NCBI RefSeq assembly: GCF_905163445.1
Contig: NC_053200.1
Location: forward strand, 11,284,001-11,348,000
Origin: Pararge aegeria
Taxonomy: Eukaryota; Arthropoda; Insecta; Lepidoptera; Nymphalidae
Length of the DNA: 64,000 nt
Direction: 5' to 3'
The translations under genes were made by a program, and so were the position numbers. Under the pieces are notes generated by a model, which was not told the origin of the DNA, did no database searches, and was given only the letters and a program-made list of their open reading frames with translations. Shown piece by piece: positions 1-13,164 of the stretch. Numbering within the stretch: the stretch's first letter is position 1; each line of letters begins with the position of its first letter.

Positions 1-311
1 ACACTTTTATATTGCTTACGGCTTTTAAATTTCATGCGCTTTTACTTTTACAACTGATTTATTGTATTGTTTATAAAATATACCTAAGAAATTTAAAGTG
101 ATAAAATGAGAGGCTTTCTTGTTCATTTGTGTGGATGAGTCAGACCTTTGCCTAGTGTAGCCTAAGCATTAAAATTTTTACCAACAAATATTTCTGTCTT
201 TACTCTTTAAACTCTATTCTCTGTTTCTCATGCTGATGTTGCCGCCATTTTTATTGTTTTATGTATTCTCGTTTTATTAGCAATTTCGAGATAACTATCA
301 CTAAATAATTC

Positions 312-362
312 AGTCAACTATTATTTTACAACATTTTATACAATTTGAAGAAGTTTTAACCG
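312..362 (+). other. Candidate 5' noncoding exon or start site
   Basis: A TCAGTC initiator-like motif near 310-315 is followed about 50 bases later by a strong donor, CG|GTAAGT. The first coding exon of the hnRNP K gene has its own splice acceptor just before the ATG, so at least one noncoding exon must lie upstream, and this is one possibility. There is no direct evidence linking the two; CAG|GTAAGT at 541 and the candidate at 16236-16277 are rivals. Confidence 0.15.
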
Positions 363-1044
363 GTAAGTGCTATTTTAATCATATTTTTTTGTGTTATTAG
401 TAATTTGTTGTTTGCGTCACATTATCGATTAAATATTGGCGACCGGCTAAGTACTTTTTACTATACGGTGTTTATAATTGATTGATTTAAACACCTTTAC
501 TAGTATACTTTTCATTTAATAGTGCAGTTATACTAAAGTCAGGTAAGTTGTAAGATGCTATTTTTGGTTATCTACACACATTAATTTCACATACATTCTG
601 CAAACCATCGTATTTTATACCAGTTTTATTACGAGCATTCCAGTACTCCTATATTGTCCTATTCAAAATTGATATTAAAATGTTTAAATAAAAGCTCGAA
701 TAATCATTAAATTTATGTGCTAACAATGCACATAGATAACACAGTGACTATGCACAATATGAATTGTTTTACATTGATCGTCTACAATAAACAATTTTGA
801 CCAGAGTACAGCAAACACAGTTATTAACAGTTCATGTTTAATATCATCAAGAACCTAATCTCGGTCCCATTGCTGTAGACAGGCCTTCTGTCTCAAAGCT
901 AGACCCAGACTATATTGAGCTTAGACTCTCCTCAAATCCACTGAATGTGTTACTAGATTTGTTAACTTAACCTTTTAGATCCTGTTCACCCAAGTATATG
1001 TAATGGGTTAAAGTGGGTGTGTAAAAAAGTGAGATCAGATGGTT

Positions 1045-1170
1045 GAACCTTAATTGAGTAGTCCACCAATCCACACTGGGCCAGTGTGGTGTACTACAGC
1101 CTTAACACTTCTCATTGTGGGAGGAGAGCCATGCCACTTGTGGGCCGGTAATGGGTTGATATGATGATGA
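1045..1170 (+). repeat. tRNA-headed SINE (family 2), 3' fragment
   Basis: The 3' half of the SINE found whole at 27.0, 37.9, 39.9, 51.0 and 63.3 kb: the 'tggtgtactacagcctt' segment, the conserved 'cttctcattgtggg' block, then a tail of repeated ATG. The tRNA-like head is missing or too diverged to see. Confidence 0.7.
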
Positions 1171-2867
1171 TGAGAAGTGGTTGAATTAGTTTGTGGTCTA
1201 AACAAGAAGCCCATTACAAATAGCTAGGTAAGGTAGTTTGAAAATGACTTGGTTATACCCTTTGGCTAGCTGTAAGTATACTAAGGCTATAAATAAATAA
1301 ATAAGGGTAGGCATTTTGCCAGACTTAATTAATATAGTACTGCACTCAGATCTACTATTCTAGATATTATCAGGACTGACAGCTCAATACTCCTGCCCCA
1401 ACATTTTGTGGTGCCAATTCTGCTGTTCATAAAACTCTGAACTAAACAAAACTAATTGATGGATTGACATGTGTAATCACAAGTTTATTGCAACCCTTAA
1501 AAACAAACAATGACTATCAATATTAACAGAGCATCTATTGCTTTAAACAGTTAGATATTATGATTGCAGTTTTAAATACTTAATTACAACAGCCTACTGG
1601 TATAAACATAGTTAAACCTATTATACTATTAACGTTACTATTCTATCTTGCAAACTTACTCCAGAGTAAAACAGACATAATGAACAGACATAACGTCAGC
1701 ACTTGGCAGTAACCGTAGAGTGTTTTTGATTTGTCAAAGTCATTTTTTTTACATAATGTGCTAGAGTAAACAATATAAGTATACAATTATAATTAAGCAT
1801 TTCTTACAACCTACATAGTATATCAATTAATTATACCAGGAAATTATATCCCTGCTTATTATAGCTACAACAGTGATTCAATGTTACTGCCTACACTTAA
1901 CTAAATAATTAGACAAGTAGCTAGGCAATTTTTACAATGTTTTATATTTAGGTAGGTTCATGAGTTTATGTGAAATGAGTTTTTCCAGAAAGATCCCTTA
2001 ATAAATGTATCCTAGTTGTTAGTCCAAGATTTGGTCTATCTGTGTTAAATTAAATCAAATCCATAATGGATGAAATGAACGAATGGACTGTTTATGCTTA
2101 GTTGAGTCTCTAACATTCCATGTGCATTCAGCGGCCATGAACTCTTCAGTTGCCTGATTATTTTCAGAAGTGAGATTATTAATTAATATTCTAGTATACC
2201 AAAGTCATAGTGCTACACTGGCCTTTAATACTTTCCATAAATGTTATCTTATAAAAACTCTTTTGCCTAGCAAAAATTCAAAAACGTTGACATCAAAAGT
2301 TGTATGTAAATACCTATTGATTTTTTCACTGTTTGTATAGATACGCTGATCTAGCTATCGTAGCCTAATTTATTTTAAAGTTAAGTGTTTATCATTAAGT
2401 GTGTGAAATTAGGAACTAACCATAGAAAAGGTTAGTAATGTTGGTGGTGTGCCAGCAATATTTCACTTCCAGACAATAATTTTAAAGACAGTTTTCAGTA
2501 AACTTCTGTTTTTAGCAGATTGCCCATTTGAAATCCTATGCGAGCTTCCACATCTACTAAAAATAAATCCATATTTAAATGCTGGTATACCGTAAGCCTA
2601 GCCAGCTTCACCATATCATCCTGTTCGATTTTATGCTGATGTCAGGGTTTTGCTCAAAATAGGTTTCGTACACGCCAATTGATTGTACTGCTATGAAACG
2701 CATTATGAACGTGTAAAGTGCACGTCGGCGCCCGGCAGTCTGTTTTGTGCGAGATCGAATACGTGCGGTCAATACACTTAGTTAACTCTAGGGAGACTTT
2801 TTTTGAGAAACATGTTTCTTAATAGGCACCGTTTAAAAAAAATACCAGATTTATTACTTATTATTTT

Positions 2868-3125
2868 GACGGCCGATTGGCGCAGTTTGCAGCGACCCTG
2901 CTTTCTGAGCCCAAGGCCGTGGGTTAGATTCCCACTACTGGAAAATATTTGCGTGATGAGCATGAATGTTTTTCAGTGTCTGGGTGTTTATATATATTTT
3001 CTAAGTATTTATGTATATAATTCCTAAAAATATTCATCAGGCATCTTAGTACCCATAACACAAGCTACGCTTACTTTGGGGCTAGATGACGATGTGTGTA
3101 TTGTCGTAGTGTATTTATTATTGTT
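2868..3125 (+). repeat. tRNA-derived SINE, Metulj-like (nymphalid type)
   Basis: A nearly full copy. It starts GACGGCCGATTGGCGCAG, has a B-box-like GGTTAGATTCCCAC, then the body with 'cagtgtctgggtgtttatat', and ends in 'gatgtgtgtattgtcgtagt' followed by TTATT-type repeats. The same unit occurs on the minus strand at 36.4 kb (3' part), 39.6 kb (whole) and 50.7 kb (head only). The family name is from memory; the tRNA-like head and the internal homology are seen directly. Confidence 0.8.
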
Positions 3126-6100
3126 AATTTTTTTAATTTTAAACTGTTTACTTATCCACTCGGAAATTACCCACGTTTGAAGGCCTGACGCTAATGACAT
3201 TGAACGTACGGGCGGAGTCAACAACCTCAGCACGTCTGATTTGGGCGCAACATTAAATCTATCTGATGAAGTCTGATTAGAGCATATTTTGAAGCAAAGA
3301 AAACGCAATAGTATTGATTTAAAAAATAAAGTAAAACTAGCAATGTACATATATGTATTTATAAAATATATAATAAGATGATATACTAGCATACATACAT
3401 AATAAAACATATTATGCAAAAGAAAAAATTGCTGTTACCTAAATAATGCTAAATTTCACGATGTACAACGAAATATTTTATCTGTACACCTGTTTGGGAG
3501 ACCACACCCTAAGATATATGATATAAGTTGCATTTACAAATACTTGTATATTATATTGTCTCCCGTTACGAGGCGAAATCCATTTTTCATAACACGTAGC
3601 AATTCGATTCAAGTCTTTATATCATTTTCAAAGATTAAACATAATATTGTCTTTTATAGCTTAGAGAATTCGGTATCGTTGCAATTTGCTGTCAAAACAA
3701 TCGTACTGGTACGCTTAAACTCTTGGGGGTGCATCTGCCGCTAAGGTGGGAGTGGCAACAGAAGCCTGTGCACAAAAAAATAGGAATTTAATTCCTAAAA
3801 AACCCGCTATCTGTATCCTACCTGGTATTCTTTTACCTTTCGTTATATCAGATAATTTCCGACACGAACATGTAAATTAATAAAGAACAATGTCCCATCT
3901 GCAGTGTTCCCTCAAAATTACGATTTCGAGTTTTTCCAGTGGAGTGTAGAAAAAAATCCTAAAAGGCTGACGACTCATTGGTGGCTACTCGGGTTCTGCA
4001 GATGGTTATGGGCGACGGTTTTTTGCTTAACAAATAACTGATTGCTCGTTATATAAAAAAAACCTACCGAAAAGACAGTGGGTGGCCCACTTTACTATCC
4101 ACGACACCGACACCAGTCAAATCAGATGAGAAACCCAGTAAATATTCAATTTGTTTATACATTGTATCGAGTTTATCTAGAAATTAAATAAGTTTACGAG
4201 CTAAAACGTAGTTCTCTAACACTGCCTATAATATAAAATAATCGTGATAAACGAGAAAACCATGCGGCGCGGTGTAGTGCTTTAGGTTTAATATTATTTT
4301 CAGCTTCGCGAATTGACAAGCTAAGTCCTTAGCTTGACGAGTCGCGAAGCTGAAAAGCTACGTCAGAAGTTGCAGCAGTCATAACCGAAAAAACCAACCT
4401 CTTTGGTAATCAATCAGTAAGGAAAGTCATATTGGTAAAATCTATAACGCGATCTGAATGATAAAGTGTCCTTCTAATACGCTTCCGAGCTATTCCCACT
4501 GTCAGCATTCATCGATTGAGACTACAAGCAGTCAAACGGTTGTAAGACCGGTATTCATAAATAATAAAGCCGAAAGCTGAGAAATTCTTCTCAAGCGATA
4601 ACCAATATGCGTTCAGCCTTAAATCACCGGCCTCCTTAATCAATCACGAAGTCAAACATCTGTGAAATCTTTGGAGCAATCTATCTGATGAAGCGTCTAA
4701 GAAAGCTTTTAAAAGCAGCGAGCAATTTTCCGATAAAATAATATCGTTTTTATATTACATTTCGCTAAAAGTTATATACTTATGAATAGGTAGTAGGTGC
4801 AATTTAATGATTATTTCCATATACCTTTAAATTACGCCCATCGGAACAGAGTGATATTTATTGCTTTGCGTGCGTGCATTACATACTGCTTTAACCCTAA
4901 CTGCCATTAGGTATAGGCACATGCAATAGACACCGCATGAGGCCATTACGTATGGACTATTGTAGAAAAACGTCAATCTAATTGTCGACTCATCCCTCAC
5001 GTAGGTGGCGGGTGGCGGTGGGTGTCGATCGACTGTATCGAATGTAGAACGATAATTATTGGTGGTGGCGGGCAGAATGGTCGCTTTCCCGCGGCTTAAC
5101 CGTCAACAAACGGTTGCGCGGCAACGGCTCATGACATATGCATGAGAGCGGTATGGACGTTGCCGCTTAAATATACAAGGACCGATGGGAAAATTACTAG
5201 AGAAGCAAATACATATAAGATGCCTTTCAACCGACTGCGACGTTAGCGTGCGGAACGCCCACGAGCCTTTCCAATTACCCTCACGAAACGTCAAATGCGT
5301 TTCTTACAATTTACAGTTATTTTTACCATCTAACCACCGTGGTGGCTCTTCATAAGTTATGAAGCTTGCTGTACAATTGAATGCGCCATTCGATATTCTT
5401 TTTGCCTTGTATGTTCGACACGCTAAGGTTTAATATTTAATAAGCCTTCTGCCCTGGAAGGCCCTTAATTATTTGGTAGTTGCAGGTTAACCATATTTTA
5501 TGAGCTAGAAAGGTCAGGGTATTTATAGGATGCACTTTCGGATGCTCGAAACTTAATTTACGATAGACATCTAGAATCTTTAATAATGGTTACGTCCGTC
5601 TGGAAGTTTAAATTGACTGTTTTGGAACGTCAATTAAACTTCCTTTTCTTGGTCCTATTCCATTCTATAAGTCTGCATAAAATTTCTTCTCTCTTTGTAA
5701 TTTGCCCTTACCCTTTTGTCCTATAACTTTCCTGACGTAAATAATAATTATGCGATTCCCTCAACGTGGCTTGAAAGAGTTGCGACCACGCAAACGCTTT
5801 CTTCATAAGCTGGCAAAGCAATATTGGCCCTTCTCATCTGGCCCGGTCATGATCACTAACCATGCCTCTCAAATGAGAAAGCAGAACTGTACCCAGGAAT
5901 AGGACCAAATTGCACTCCACAAGCAAAGTCCATACGCAATGTCAGTAAAAATATTTAAGCATCTGCCAGATTTTATTAGGAACACTAAAAATCGAATTAA
6001 GTTAAATAAAATATTTAAAAAAATTACCTGATTGAGGTTATGCTTTTTTGCAGCAACTGATTTTATATTATTTTAGACTCTATATCAAATATGAATATGC

Positions 6101-6689
6101 TCTATATTTTATAGAGCATCCCATATAAAATCGATTTCATTGCTTTTCTATGTCCTACTTAGAAATTCATGTAATTATTTAATTTTAAAAATGGCTGCGC
6201 CTAAACTGTTTTCCTACGTTCTATATTGGAATTTATTTTCAATCTTGTATTTATAAATGTAACTAAAATGGATTGTACTAAATAAATAAATTGAAATTGG
6301 ATATAATTAGACTGATAATAAATAGGATTTGAGGTTAAACCCAGTGGTTTATTAAGAGCTTGGTAGACTTCATCATCATTTTTGACACTACCGCCTGTTT
6401 GAGACTCGCTATACTAAAGATGGAATTCATTTCTATAGCTTCGCTTAACATGGTCATTGGACATTGTTCACAATGTTTCACAGCTTAACGAATATTAGCC
6501 TGGTTGTAGCATAGCGTGGGCGACAAGGTAATATAATGGAGAACGGGCATCAGCGTCGTCGGTGCTACTAATACCACCTACGGCGAGCACCTAGCGTGCT
6601 GATTATTGGCAAACCCTCCCGTTATTGAAAGGCCGTTAGTCCAGTAGTAGACTCTAATTGGCTATTGCTAATTAAATTTGGGAACCTTT
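3126..6689. other. Noncoding stretch, no gene seen
   Basis: No convincing exon on either strand. There is a near-perfect hairpin at 4297-4357 (listed separately) and a locally GC-rich patch at about 5000-5110 with GGTGGCGGG runs. Short open frames here have no recognisable domain and no flanking splice sites worth noting. Confidence 0.5.
4297..4357. repeat. Near-perfect hairpin
   Basis: Two arms of about 29 bases (inner parts CTTCGCGA and TCGCGAAG, then AGCTAAG and CTTAGCT) around a 2-base loop, with three mismatches in the middle. The outer arm, GTCGCGAAGCTGAA, resembles the segment of an RTE-like LINE that encodes RVAKLKW at 42.8 kb, so it may be an inverted LINE scrap. Confidence 0.7.
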
Positions 6690-7270
6690 GCACGGCTAAC
6701 TTGGGCAGGAGATATTTTGCCCATGGGGAAAGACCAAAATGTTTAATGTATAACCCTTCCACAGCTTTATTCACTGTCGGAGCACGGGCGTAAATTATAT
6801 CCAAATAATATACTTATAAAGACAAACACAGGTGTAAATTTCTCTCAGCACGACTAGCATGGGCAGGAGACAATTATGTCCCCGGGGAAAGGATATAAAT
6901 GTATCTTCTCCCACAGCTTTATCAACTCTCAGAGCATTAGCACACAAGTGGGAAAAATATCCAAATAATATATGTGTAATTATAAACGGGGGTAAACTTC
7001 TCTTATTCCATATTCCCGTACTTCAGCAGGTGGACACGTTAATTATATCCCTTGTCTGGGGATATAATTGGGTGATATAATTTTTGTTTCCTGCCCGTGC
7101 TAGCCCTGCAGGGGTTAATTTCTCGTTACCCCTGCTACCGCGCTTTGGCGGGTAAGCACATTTCATCCCTTGTTTGGGCATAATCGGGAGACAGCATTTT
7201 TGTCCTCTACCCATACTAGACGTCCTGGTGTAGGTAAAATGGGTGATAACTTTAACTTCCTCTCTTCTAT
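6690..7270. repeat. Satellite-like tandem and inverted repeats
   Basis: Two direct units of about 155 bp (near 6690-6840 and 6845-7000) share GGGCAGGAGA, a CCCxxGGGGAAAG block, CCACAGCTTTAT and ATATCCAAATAATATA. Between 7020 and 7260 the same blocks come back in inverted order, as in TGTTTCCTGCCCGTGCTAG. No coding potential is seen. It reads as a decayed array of a short dispersed satellite. Confidence 0.65.
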
Positions 7271-7384
7271 CTCGACTACGCTCTCTGCATGAGACCTAGA
7301 GTTTATTGTAGAGTTAGATCGTTAATATTGTCTATCGTAAATAACACGGCTCCTTACCATAATACTAAGTTAATTTAGTTAAAA

Positions 7385-7515
7385 ATTCAAAATATTCAAA
7401 ATTCATTTATTTCAAGTAGGCCTAATATAAGCAATTTTGAAACGTCAAGTTTGTCTGTTTGTAGTGATTCTACCACTACAACAGTTAGCAACAGTACCAC
7501 TCAGTTAAACTATTG
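7385..7515 (-). mobile_element. CR1-like LINE 3' end fragment
   Basis: The plus strand reads TTCATTTATTTCAAGTAGGC and then GTCTGTTTGTAGTGATTCTACC. This is the reverse complement of the tail of the better copy at 7975-8290, which ends TAGGCCTACTTGAAATAAAT. Only the 3' tail and a little flanking sequence survive. Confidence 0.65.
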
Positions 7516-7974
7516 AAAATATGTAGCAACCTATGTTATAAAGTAGCTCCCTTACTTAGCGATGAGGCGAGCGACGAAGGAGGTTATGATCGATATGAGC
7601 ATCAAATATTTACGCGGCGCCGACCCAAGAGGAAACGGAATAGATAACTGTGTTTTGAAAGGCCGTGTGGGAGCGATTTTCCTCGACTGCCCTAATTATA
7701 CTTTTTGATTACCTTGGTCGGTACTCTGTACTATTCAATTGCGCACTATTATTTCATGGTGATGATGTAATACTGATATTTCTATTCTGTACATGTAAAT
7801 AATGTATGATAATTGGACTTCTGCAAAATTTATTAATAAAAACAGTTCAACAGAAATATTAGTAAAAATACGATTCTAAATACGATATTGTCAGAGTCTT
7901 CCTGCTGTACTGTCATATAAGCTAAATATATTATGTTACAAGAAATGGTCATAAATTAGTGACATCTGCATATC
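7516..7974. other. Noncoding stretch, nothing recognised
   Basis: AT-rich single-copy-looking sequence with a GC-richer patch near 7560-7680. No domain, RNA gene or repeat is seen. Confidence 0.4.
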
Positions 7975-8290
7975 GTTTTATAAAGGTGCAGAAGTCATTT
8001 GTGGGATTTAGTATACGCTTTTATAACATGATTCCTTAGGACCTACCAATGCATAAGTTTAAAGAATGTGTAAAAACACATTTATTACAGCGAGGTTATT
8101 ATACAATTGATGAATTTCTTAATGACAAGGTTGCTTGGAAGCATCTGCTGAGTTTCTTGCCGGCTTCTCGGTAGAATCTGCCTTCCGAACCGGTGGTAGA
8201 GTCACTACACACAGACAGACTTGACGTTTCAAAAGGGCTTATATTATTAGGCCTACTTGAAATAAATAAATTTTGAATTTTTTGAATTTT
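7975..8290 (+). mobile_element. CR1-like LINE: reverse-transcriptase C-terminus and 3' end
   Basis: Reading the plus strand from about 8020 gives FYNMIP, then MHKFKECVKTHL, then GYYTIDEFLNDKVAW, the usual C-terminal end of CR1/Jockey-type reverse-transcriptase polyproteins (family knowledge). The LPASR-stop is followed by a 3' UTR containing TAGAGTCACTACACACAGAC and ending TAGGCCTACTTGAAATAAAT. Everything upstream is missing, as expected of a 5'-truncated insertion. It is non-functional. Confidence 0.7.
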
Positions 8291-8454
8291 GCTATTTCGT
8301 CCGTGATACAATCGATTCCTTTATCTGGTTTATTTTAGTCTGTTGACGGTTAACATAAAATCTCTGAAAATAGACTTTTAACACCGATGTTTTTGATGAA
8401 AAAAGTTACGATGTGGTGCAGTTTTTCTTATCACATATTTAACCGGGGGCAAGC

Positions 8455-8660
8455 CCGTGTTTTTATGTTGTGTTCCGGTCTAAAAGGCGGGGTTGACGGT
8501 GTAATAACGGGCACATGAGGCTTTACACCCAAGCCTCGTTTTGATGGACACAGGGCGGCACGTTGCAGGACGTTTTCCTTGCACGCGCTGGACGTGGTGT
8601 TGGCTCTGTTTATAGGTTTTCACTTACCATTGAACTTCTTGGTTTACTATGAAAAAATAC
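8455..8660 (+). repeat. Dispersed repeat family C
   Basis: Shares 'gtgtaataacgggcacatgaggc', 'gatggacacagggcggcacgttgc' (compare in blocks) and 'ctctgtttataggttttcacttacca' with copies at 11450-11710 (+), 47450-47610 (-) and a scrap at 23352-23392. The ending CACTTACCAT is common in lepidopteran retroposon tails. The class is not resolved. Confidence 0.6.
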
Positions 8661-9254
8661 CTAACCATTGCTTATCATCATTGAAGCTTGCATACCCAAA
8701 ATTCTTTTTATTTAGCGAAAATGTTAGCCGCAGCGCGTTTCAAAAGATGAGTTATGTAAATGTATTAAAGATTAGCCGGAACGTCTTGTAAGTAAGGCCG
8801 TAATGCTTTCACGGCTCGTTGGGCATTATCCTATCCTAGAACGGAGGCGACGGGCGCGGGCGGACGTCTTCGAGCGTGAAATAAGCGCGATTGCTTTGTG
8901 TCAAGTGGCAATCGCGCCTCGAAGGGTAATACCACCGTTTGGGAAAATATTGGAAAAATGAATGTTAAACAAATATTTCATGGTCACGGTCATTGACATG
9001 CCACGTTCCGTATCAAGTCAACATTCCATCGTCATACCACGCTTTTCACATAGCGTTCGGTTATGTGAAAAGCGAACGTACTTACTTGAACCTAATTGAC
9101 CATAAGTTTACCTCGAAAATGCCGAATATTTGGCGAATATGATTCACGTTTATCATGAGAGACTACTTGAAGCAATAAGTTCCATTTTTGTCATTTTTAC
9201 TTGTAAAGTTACGTAAAATAACTAAATAGATATTCTTGGAGTTATCCACCATCA
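8661..9254. other. Noncoding stretch with a small GC-rich patch
   Basis: No gene is seen. A GC-rich patch at about 8810-8930 (GGCGACGGGCGCGGGCGG) stands out from the AT-rich surroundings. A short imperfect palindrome lies near 9040-9075 (CTTTTCACATA and TATGTGAAAAG). Confidence 0.4.
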
Positions 9255-9450
9255 TCAATAAATAGCCTATAAAAGTACACTGCTGGACAAAATTCGAGGA
9301 CTAAGCAGGAGGGTTTGCTCATAATCAATACGCTGCGCAGACGGGTTGCTGATCGCGGTAGATGGTATTAGCACAGAGTAAGCTGCTGCTCGTTTTCTTT
9401 TATATTAGTCGTCTCATACGATACCCGCGAGAAAAAGTGCGGTGGTGTCC
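9255..9450 (+). repeat. Dispersed repeat family E
   Basis: Contains TAGCCTATAAAAGTACACTG and then CTGGACAAAATTCGAGGAC, GGTAGATGGTATTAGCACAG and a TATATTAG..CGATACCCGCG block. The same order of blocks occurs at 13165-13345, 28010-28245 and 36285-36435, always on the plus strand. The length is about 200 bp, with no coding frame. Confidence 0.65.
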
Positions 9451-11242
9451 GCGTTGAAGTTTTGATTTTCCAGAAAACCCGAGACCGCCTACGCCTATCC
9501 ACCAAAACCTCAAAATCAGTTCCATGATATATACGTTATCAAGTCACCATAAGACTTTCCAGATTTCACGTGAGAATAAAAATACCATCGTTGGTGCCTA
9601 TGCCCTTCTCCAGAAAGAAGCTACCCACAAATTTCGAAGATAGTTCAATAGTTTATACGGTGGCTACAAACAGACAGTAAGCCACGCCACACCTTGGCGT
9701 TTATAGTTACATAATTATATTGCGGTTTATTGTTATACCTAAGCGCAGTATCAAAGAGTCCTTCATCCCGTAATCTCCTGTCCTAATTTTAACACTTAAG
9801 TCATTACTCCCTGTTCCTTCATCTATTGGGCTGATTTACTCATTTAAAATTTCTTGTCTTTTGTGCGTGCATCCCTGACTTATTAGCCCATTTATTCATA
9901 AAATTTACGAATATAATATAATTAATGCAAATTTTGGTAAAAATTTTCATACAAACTTCCAACCCCTATTTTACCCTCTTACGTTATCTGTAGATAAGGA
10001 TATCTACTAAAATCAATCAATCACTACACTTCTTTTAAAGAAAGGGTCTTGAGAAATTACCCACCTTAGGGGTGAAATCGTGGTTCGAAGTATGTATGAG
10101 AGTCCTATGTTTTTGAAGTTTCTTAAAACCGACATCCTAGAAGGTAACTTTTAAATTTTAAGTTTGCAGGCTTTATACTTCCGGATATTTCGTGATACCT
10201 CTCTAATAATTAGATAACTCGTAACCAGTTAGATAACTCGTTTGGGGGATGGTATTAAAACAAAATAATTCATACACCTCTGAGGTATACGAATTATTAT
10301 TTATATGAAGCGTATTTCTTCATATTATTTATCAATATATAGTCGTCCATTGTAGGTCTTCATAGCTAGAATTTCTGTTGCCCGCGACTTCGTCCGCGTT
10401 TGTTTTTGTTCTTATAGCATGGCGTAGGAACAGTTCATTTGGGAGATGTGTGGCATTCAATTAAAGTGATATTTGTAAGTTCTTATTTATAAAATCTAGA
10501 GATACTTTGTTTATTGACTCTTGGCTTCTTCATTAGGCCCATAATTGAAGAGAATGTTTCGAAGTTCATGAAAATTTTGATGTAAAAAAGTCTCAATATC
10601 AAAACAAACCTTGGAAAAAAAACAACTGGTAACGTCGCCATATTCTTTAACTACCCGTAATTTCGTAATTAGACAACTGTCGATTTCTCATTCTAGATAT
10701 CGCGTGTGGACAGTGCCACTTGTCTGCCCGGGTGGCGCGCGTTCTCATAAGTTGCTGAATATTTCAGCAGCTGGCGAGGAACAAATTACAGGCCGCATAG
10801 AACGTATTGCCCCCACCTTATCTTCTTCAAATTACAGAGTACTAAGTCTGGAAAGAAGTGTCTTTTAGGTCAGCACTGCATAATTGTTCCCACAGCCGTG
10901 ATATTCCCACGTTTTGATATGACATACTGCATTATCGAGGCATCTGCCGTTGTCTCACATACCTTATGCACCACTGAATAATATACATATTAGTCAGGGT
11001 CGTTTTTTTTCTAATGCAGCCAGAGGTACTTAAATGTCCGACATAATATTGGCGGCAAATAAAAAAAAACAAAACTGTTTTAAATATCATCATCTTAAGC
11101 CTTAATGTACCTCTGCTGGGTACATACATTTCATAGCAATAATCGTGTCAACCATTTCTTCAACCTTAGATAGTAATTAATCCAATATTTTAATATTAGA
11201 TGAAATTTGGCATCAACTTGCATACTGGAGATGGATGTTACG

Positions 11243-11274
<32 letters not shown>

Positions 11275-11449
11275 GTTGTAACTCGCAAAAACATCCAAGA
11301 TTTAAATAAAAGCCTTTTCCACCTATGCACGCCTTTACAGGTAAAGCGGTTTTGGTAATTTTGCATAAAGGACTAGCTTACTTCTCGGACACTGACATAA
11401 TCCCCGGAAAACTATCTGCTTCTGCAGGATTTATAAAAGAGTAAAACTT
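9451..11449. other. Noncoding stretch with repeat scraps
   Basis: No gene is recognised. A scrap of family F starts near 10379 (CCCGCGACTTCGTCCGCG), and a (TA)n microsatellite runs from 11244 to 11273. A short open frame at 10611-10868 has no recognisable domain and no supporting splice signals. Confidence 0.45.
11244..11273. repeat. (TA)n microsatellite
   Basis: About 15 uninterrupted TA units. Confidence 0.95.
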
Positions 11450-11710
11450 TAGTGACAGAGCTCGTCCTGGGAAGTACTACCGCCGTGTTTATTTCTGCTG
11501 CAAAACAGCATTGTTGCAGCCTGATGGGTGTGGTTTGTCGGTGTAATTACAGTCACATGGGGCCTACGCCTCAGGTTTATGGACGCAGCGTAGCACGTTG
11601 CTGGACCTGTTCCCGGCGAGCCCTGCGAAGTGTTGCTCTGTTTATAGGCGATCATGTTCCATTTAACATCAGGTGGGCCATCTGCTTAGTCCGTTCAATT
11701 AATACTATAA
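11450..11710 (+). repeat. Dispersed repeat family C, best copy
   Basis: The longest copy. It begins near GAGCTCGTCCTGGGAAGTAC, includes CAGCATTGTTGCAGCCTGAT and CTCAGGTTTATGGACGCAGC, and ends CATCAGGTGGGCCATCTGC. A 102-residue open frame runs across it but resembles no protein, and the other copies do not keep it open. Confidence 0.65.
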
Positions 11711-13164
11711 AAAAACAAGCAAAAAATATTCGCAGGCAATCGCTATTTTTCATAATATAAAATGTGTGGTTACGTCATATTATTTCATGTCTTGTAAAAG
11801 ATTTAGTGCACTTTGTTGTCATCCAGTTGCCGTGGTAACGATTGTCTTCAGCAAGGCCTTATCGGCCGCTAATAGCTATTGACAAATAGGCAGTTATGTA
11901 CTATTCATATTGGTCACTGCGGGTACTAATGTGGTGGGTCAAACATGGCATGCGCGTTTAATGTGTTTGATCGTTATTATTTGGTTCGGTTTATTGATTG
12001 ATCTTATAATCGTCATATCTAACATAACATTTATACTATATAGATAACGACTGAGATTTGGTTTTGCATCGTTAGAGTCCATACAGGACTGAAATGTATA
12101 TAGAGATATTTCAGTCGTATTTATATCAAAATACCCACCAACTCAATGTTATGAACATGATTAATCAAATATAATTTTAATTGTTTCTTGAAAACTAATT
12201 ATTAACTATTTTTTTCTTTTTATTTGTATTATATATTTTCTAAGGGAAATAATAATTACAAACTAAAAATAATATTTACAATAAATATAAGCCGTAGAAT
12301 TAATAAGCGTGATTTGTGTGAATTTATAGTTATCAAATACTTAATTAATTATTAATAATTACTGTAACATATTGTAATGGTAGTCGAGACAAATAAAGCC
12401 ACCCAGCCAGTTCTACACCAAGGGTTCCCAACCTGGTTAAGCCAGCAGCGCACTTACAACTTAAGCCATTTGTCATGGACTAACCTAGCTAGCTGTTATA
12501 ATAGATAGGCACATAGGCGCAATAAATAACCCATCGTCATCATGAAATTAATATAAATAATAAAAACGTAGAATAAAAAAAAAATATGACCCCAATAAAG
12601 GAATGGCTGAGCTTAGTGATTATTACAATTTTTCAAAGCCGTAACATCGCTGCACATAGACTATTAACAAAATATTTTTCTTGATTTTTTTGGAGTACAG
12701 AAGTAGCGCCCCGCGGTTTACCTGGCATACTTACTACGGCGCCCAGGTTGGGAGATCTTAGACAGCATCAATCAAGCGTCAGTCTAAAGAAAAGTATTTA
12801 TACCTTTTGAGATTGGAATGCCAATTGCTTAGGTACCGATGAACACTCATGTTCTTGGGGCGTCCACGAAGTGGGTAGAGAATGTGAACAGAGTAATTGA
12901 AGCCGTTTTCATTCGAAATTTCAACTAAGCTGTTATTTTGGCTATCATTAACAGCCATCATCATCATGTCAAACGTCCACTGTTGGACACAAAGAGTCTC
13001 TTGTTGAGAGTTCTAATTACAACAGCCTTTGCCGGAAATTCTTAATACTCCTTGCTCTGCCGTCACCATAACCGCTGCCAGAGCAAGTAATAGCGGGGCT
13101 GTGGTTCAGTTCTACTTTGCAGTAAAGCCTCCCCTTAACAGCTCTGTAACAGACATCATAAATA
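11711..13164. other. Noncoding stretch, no gene seen
   Basis: AT-rich, with stops in all frames and several runs of A or T. No domain or clear repeat is recognised until the family E copy at 13165. Confidence 0.45.

Larger units (their letters stand above)
1..2867. other. Noncoding upstream stretch, no gene seen
   Basis: AT-rich DNA with no open frame that looks coding on either strand. It holds a SINE fragment near 1.1 kb and two good splice-donor-like sites, CG|GTAAGT after 362 and CAG|GTAAGT after 541. The last 200 bases before the SINE at 2868 are more GC-rich. Apart from the candidate noncoding exon listed separately, I see nothing else here. Confidence 0.5.

Noticed and set aside
11452..11760. 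102-residue open frame
   Set aside because: Lies over repeat family C; other copies do not preserve it.
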